Source of the DNA: Nitrosopumilaceae archaeon
GTDB taxonomy: Archaea; Thermoproteota; Nitrososphaeria; Nitrososphaerales; Nitrosopumilaceae
Direction of reading: 5' to 3'
Assembly (NCBI GenBank): GCA_007571225.1
Contig: RKRU01000017.1
Span: forward strand, 1 to 8,672
Length of the DNA: 8,672 nucleotides
A program made the translations under genes and the position numbers. Position 1 is the stretch's first letter. Each line of letters begins with the position of its first letter. Under the pieces are notes generated by a model, which searched no databases, was not told where the DNA came from, and was given only the letters and a program-made list of their open reading frames with translations. Of this stretch, positions 6,588-8,672 are shown piece after piece.

Positions 6588-6662
6588 TGCGTAGTAAAGG
6601 CAGAAGATATTCGTTCAAGATAGAATAAATCAGTGCCTACAATGTGGATTAGAGTATGGATA

Positions 6663-6674
6663 TTTTCTTCTTTT
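6663..6674 (+). terminator. T-rich probable terminator after the radical SAM gene
   Basis: TTTTCTTCTTTT, about 75 nt past the stop codon. Archaeal RNA polymerase commonly terminates at U-rich tracts without a strong hairpin. It is assigned by composition and position only. Confidence 0.4.
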
Positions 6675-6709
6675 GCTACGCGCATCTGCGCCGCATGTGT
6701 ATGATCTTA

Positions 6710-6795
6710 CATGTAATACCCAACCTGTAATACCCAACCTGTAATACCTCACTTGTAATAAACACAACTTATACTGCACAACTTGCACTGCATGG
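6710..6795 (+). repeat. Degenerate 14-bp tandem repeat, about six units
   Basis: Units at 6710-6723, 6724-6737, 6738-6751, 6752-6767, 6768-6781 and 6782-6795. The first three are near identical around C(C/A)TGTAATACCCAA; the fourth is 16 bp, and the last two keep CTT..ACTGCA. Divergence grows from left to right. There is no frame conservation (14 bp), so it is non-coding. Possible roles are protein-binding iterons or simple slippage; neither is shown. Confidence 0.8.
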
Positions 6796-6891
6796 AACAA
6801 AAATAACTGTAAAAAGATCTCCCTGCCCGCGCAGTATGGTCCTTTAGTTGTGCTTGGACACATGCGACAGGGTTGTTAGATACAGTGATGG

Positions 6892-6911
6892 GCAGGCAAG
6901 GTCATGCCTGC
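6892..6911. repeat. Short perfect hairpin 15 bp before repeat copy C
   Basis: GCAGGCA (6892-6898) and TGCCTGC (6905-6911) are perfect inverted copies separated by AGGTCA. No T-tract follows, so a conventional terminator is unlikely. It is placed like the larger inverted repeat that precedes copy A. Confidence 0.6.
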
Positions 6912-6926
6912 ATACTATCTTCACGT

Positions 6927-7006
6927 AACTGTTTACGTCTAGCGTAAATAATTTGCTAAATTTGTGCCTATAATCGGTTATTCAGGCGTGGGGGACATAA
7001 ATGGTT
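6927..7006 (+). repeat. Dispersed 80-bp intergenic repeat, copy C
   Basis: Ungapped partner of copy A (66 of 80 identical). Terminal segments 6927-6939 and 6994-7006 can pair at 12 of 13 positions, two of them G-T pairs. Several differences from copy A keep or restore pairing: T-G at 2482/2557 becomes C-G at 6929/7004, and the A-C mismatch at 2490/2549 becomes G-C at 6937/6996, while 6936/6997 loses pairing. It ends 14 bp before the methyltransferase TATA box. Confidence 0.85.
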
Positions 7007-7019
7007 ACAATCCCACCAT

Positions 7020-7029
7020 CTAAATAATA
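7020..7029 (+). promoter_or_regulatory. TATA-box promoter for the restriction-modification genes
   Basis: CTAAATAATA is centred about 23-24 nt upstream of the ATG at 7048. It is too far (about 80 nt) to give a leaderless transcript from the methyltransferase ATG at 7104, which matters for the N-terminus question. Confidence 0.5.
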
Positions 7030-7047
7030 GAATATGCTGTTTGTAGT

Positions 7048-7128
7048 ATGTCGGATCCTGTCGAAAAAACATCGTTTCTGTCACTAATGATAATACGTAT
7101 GAAATGGGGCATGATTTGCAAAAAATAG
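7048..7128 (+). CDS. 26-codon upstream ORF: leader peptide or frameshifted N-terminus
   Basis: Starts MSDPVEKTSFLSL at an ATG placed where a leaderless transcript from the 7020-7029 TATA box would begin, and ends at TAG 7126-7128, overlapping the first codons of the methyltransferase in another frame. It contains six consecutive A residues at 7064-7069. A one-base change or slip there would join MSDPVEK to NIVSVTNDNTYE and run straight into MGHDLQ of the methyltransferase, with no stop in between. So this may be the true N-terminus hidden by a sequencing error, mutation or frameshifting, or an independent leader ORF. No homology was recognised. Confidence 0.35.
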   Translation: MSDPVEKTSFLSLMIIRMKWGMICKK

Positions 7129-7973
7129 GAACAGAGCGCACATGCGAATGCAGTCCAAAACATACATGCTGCCTGTCTGCAAAGGAATGGTTAAAGAATC
7201 AGATAGGAGTATGGAAATTCGCGTATGAAAAGCGTGACATAAGAGACAAGACTATTCATCCAGCAACATATCCAATATCTCTGGCAAGACGCATTATTGA
7301 ACAGTTTACCCACAAAGGAGAACTGGTATTGGACCCGTTTGTCGGTAGTGGAACTACATTGATAGCTGCGCAAGACGCGTCCCGCAACGCGGTAGGATTT
7401 GATCTATCTCCCGAATATATTGAACTGTGTCAGACCAGACTGGCCAAAAATAAAGGATTGTTGTCAGGATCATCTCAACATGCTGTTTGTAATGACGCAC
7501 ACAATATTCCAAACTATTTGCGGCCCAATTCAGTTAGTTTGATAGTGACATCGCCCCCATATGCAAATTTACTTAACCGCAAGCGCAAAAACAAATCCCG
7601 ACGGGACCGTGATAATGGTCAATTGGGAAAGGTGGAACAGTATTCCCAGGATCCGCGTGACCTAGGAACCATGAATCTTGAGTTATACACTAAAAAGATT
7701 GGAGATATATTTGAGGGACTACTACCTCTCATACGCCCCCGTTCTCATTGTGTTATCAACGTTCCAGACATGTGGTGGGAAAATGAGCGAATAACCATTC
7801 ACGTGTCCCTAATAGAAGAAATGCGCATGCGGGGTTATGAACTGCGCAACATTATAATTTGGGACAGAACAAATATAGTGAATCGTATAGGTATATTCGG
7901 CTGGCCTAGTAACTATATCACAATGGGTGTCACGTTTGAATATTTGCTGGATTTCTGGAGGCCGCAAGATTGA
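7104..7973 (+). CDS. Type II DNA methyltransferase, probably N4-cytosine
   Basis: Modification half of a restriction-modification system; transfers a methyl group from SAM to a base in the recognition site and protects host DNA. 289 residues from ATG 7104. Motif order: HPATYP (52-57, motif X region), LVLDPFVGSGTTLIAA (74-89, SAM motif I), NAVGFDLSPEYI (motif II), VTSPPYANLL (148-157, catalytic motif IV), and a C-terminal WDR...FGWPSN...FEYLLDFWRP block. SPPY is typical of exocyclic-amino methyltransferases, most often N4-cytosine. A cysteine-rich start (Cys14, Cys16, Cys22, Cys23, with His20) could bind metal. The neighbour suggests a CCNGG-like target (MvaI CCWGG, BcnI CCSGG), which is inference. 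The AT-rich composition contrasts with upstream genes. The N-terminus may be longer (see the ORF at 7048). The stop overlaps a possible start of the nuclease gene. Confidence 0.85.
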   Translation: MGHDLQKIGTERTCECSPKHTCCLSAKEWLKNQIGVWKFAYEKRDIRDKTIHPATYPISLARRIIEQFTHKGELVLDPFVGSGTTLIAAQDASRNAVGFDLSPEYIELCQTRLAKNKGLLSGSSQHAVCNDAHNIPNYLRPNSVSLIVTSPPYANLLNRKRKNKSRRDRDNGQLGKVEQYSQDPRDLGTMNLELYTKKIGDIFEGLLPLIRPRSHCVINVPDMWWENERITIHVSLIEEMRMRGYELRNIIIWDRTNIVNRIGIFGWPSNYITMGVTFEYLLDFWRPQD

Positions 7974-8672
7974 AAGCGTTTACCAAAGATTCGCTTAATG
8001 TAGATATAAACAATCCTCCTCAAGGAAAAACGATACGGGAAATGAAAAAGTTTACCAAAGATTCGCTTAATGCAGAACTGCAAGAAATAACATCGCGTGG
8101 ATGGATTAAAACACAACGGCCGGGTAATGATGGAGGAGTGGGTAACACACTGGAAGATCTGTTGGGTATCGAGGAAAACAACTTACCGTTACCCAACGCT
8201 GGAGAATGGGAATTAAAGGGACAAAGAAAAGTGACCACCTCTTTGATTACGTTATTTCACATGGAACCATCACCTAGAGCCATGAAATTTGTTCCGTCCA
8301 CCCTATTACCATTATATGGTTGGCCACACAAAAAAGCTGGAATTAATTATCCAGATTCAGAGATGAGTTTTCGTCAAACAATCACAGCTGGACAGAGAAC
8401 TAGTAGGGGGTTCACAGTTGTAGTCAACCGCCTCATAGGCCGCTTGGAGTTGTCTTTTGATTCAAATTTTGTTGATTTGACTAAACACAAAACATGGTTA
8501 GATGCAGTAAAGAAGCGCATAGGTCTTGACGAACTGGATCCTCAACCATATTGGGGATTTGATGATCTTTTTCACAAAGCAGGAACCAAACTACACAAAA
8601 CCCTATATGCAGTTGCAGAACAAAAACGCCAAGACGGGACGGAATATTTCCGATACAATGAATTTTATAAAT
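7970..8672 (+). CDS. MvaI/BcnI-family restriction endonuclease, 3' end missing
   Basis: Open to the right edge. Family signatures, numbered from the ATG at 8042: GWIKTQRPGNDGGVGNTLED (20-39), LLGIEEN (40-46), LPNAGEWELKGQRK (50-63), SLITLFHMEPSPR, FVPSTLLPLYGWPHKKAG, EMSFRQTI and QPYWGFDDLFHKAGTKL. In MvaI the active site is a PD-(D/E)xK variant; here ELK (57-59) supplies the E-x-K, with Asn52 at the Asp position. The expected action is cleavage of unmodified CCNGG-type sites as a monomer. Two starts are possible: TTG 7970, overlapping the methyltransferase stop as TTGA, or ATG 8042, which gives a family-like N-terminus after a 68-bp gap. A repeat makes both look like gene starts. About 210 codons are visible from 8042; MvaI and BcnI are roughly 240-250 residues, so a small C-terminal part is missing. 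Confidence 0.85.
   Translation, partial: MKAFTKDSLNVDINNPPQGKTIREMKKFTKDSLNAELQEITSRGWIKTQRPGNDGGVGNTLEDLLGIEENNLPLPNAGEWELKGQRKVTTSLITLFHMEPSPRAMKFVPSTLLPLYGWPHKKAGINYPDSEMSFRQTITAGQRTSRGFTVVVNRLIGRLELSFDSNFVDLTKHKTWLDAVKKRIGLDELDPQPYWGFDDLFHKAGTKLHKTLYAVAEQKRQDGTEYFRYNEFYK
7971..8072 (+). repeat. Duplicated initiation region of the endonuclease gene
   Basis: Copies at 7971-8000 and 8043-8072 match at 28 of 30 positions, with 23 consecutive identical bases (7978-8000 and 8050-8072). The offset is 72 bp, so the frame is kept and FTKDSLN is encoded twice, 24 residues apart. Each copy is preceded by a usable start: TTG AAA GCG and ATG AAA AAG. Confidence 0.92.

Larger units (their letters stand above)
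6588..7047. other. Intergenic region upstream of the restriction-modification genes
   Basis: The 460 bp contain no convincing gene on either strand. Features seen, left to right: a T-rich probable terminator, a degenerate 14-bp tandem repeat, a 7-bp hairpin, repeat copy C and a TATA box. The concentration of repeats at the border of the AT-rich restriction-modification genes suggests an insertion-prone site. Confidence 0.55.

Noticed and set aside
6164..6685. 173-residue open frame on the minus strand at the end of the radical SAM gene
   Set aside because: Antisense to the conserved C-terminal region of the radical SAM protein; no motif and no promoter seen in the repeat-rich region beyond.
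6710..6795. CRISPR-like array
   Set aside because: Units are 14 bp, directly abutting and without spacers; this is a tandem repeat.
6885..6900. C/D-box RNA start (GTGATGG resembling RTGATGA)
   Set aside because: One mismatch in the C box and no CTGA D box within the expected 50-70 nt.
7064..7070. Canonical -1 ribosomal frameshift heptamer A AAA AAC
   Set aside because: The heptamer letters are present, but in the 7048 frame the codons are GAA AAA ACA, so the phase is wrong for classical tandem slippage; only single-site slippage or a sequence error would fit.

Overview
The window looks archaeal and most likely thaumarchaeal (Nitrososphaerota), possibly from a relatively GC-rich lineage such as a sponge-associated Cenarchaeum-type organism. 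This is inferred from the gene families (KsgA/Dim1 next to an archaeal Mtq2-type HemK methyltransferase, an archaeal-type PyrK, an archaeal radical SAM protein), from TATA boxes about 25-33 nt upstream of start codons with almost no leader, and from frequent TTG/GTG starts. No rRNA or tRNA gene is visible, so the taxonomic call rests on protein style alone.

Layout. Positions 1-1366 (+) hold the 3' part of ksgA and an overlapping HemK2-like glutamine methyltransferase, both translation-apparatus modifiers. Converging on them, with the two stop codons overlapping, is an isocitrate/isopropylmalate-type dehydrogenase on the minus strand (1363-2397). A 270-bp divergent intergenic region (2398-2667) carries promoters in both directions, a long inverted repeat and the first copy (A) of an 80-bp repeat. 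Then come pyrD and pyrK (2668-4507, +), overlapping by 17 bp, which together make an NAD-linked dihydroorotate dehydrogenase for pyrimidine synthesis. A 355-bp intergenic region (4508-4862) has a diverged copy (B) of the repeat, followed by a 574-residue radical SAM protein (4863-6587). A 460-bp intergenic region (6588-7047) holds a T-rich probable terminator, a degenerate 14-bp tandem repeat, a short hairpin and repeat copy C.

From 7048 to the right edge lies a Type II restriction-modification system: an SPPY-type (N4-cytosine-like) DNA methyltransferase followed directly by an MvaI/BcnI-family restriction endonuclease that runs off the window. This part is visibly richer in A+T than the rest and was probably acquired horizontally.

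The items most worth a second look are: (1) the three-copy intergenic repeat, whose two best copies are ungapped, equal in length (80 bp) and bounded by 13-bp inverted repeats; (2) the duplicated initiation region of the endonuclease gene, where each copy begins with its own start codon; (3) a promoter and 26-codon ORF upstream of the methyltransferase, suggesting a frameshifted N-terminus or a leader peptide; and (4) short in-frame repeat expansions inside otherwise conserved enzymes (pyrK, the HemK-like gene). The chromosomal genes themselves are ordinary. I do not see a clearly new multi-gene system.
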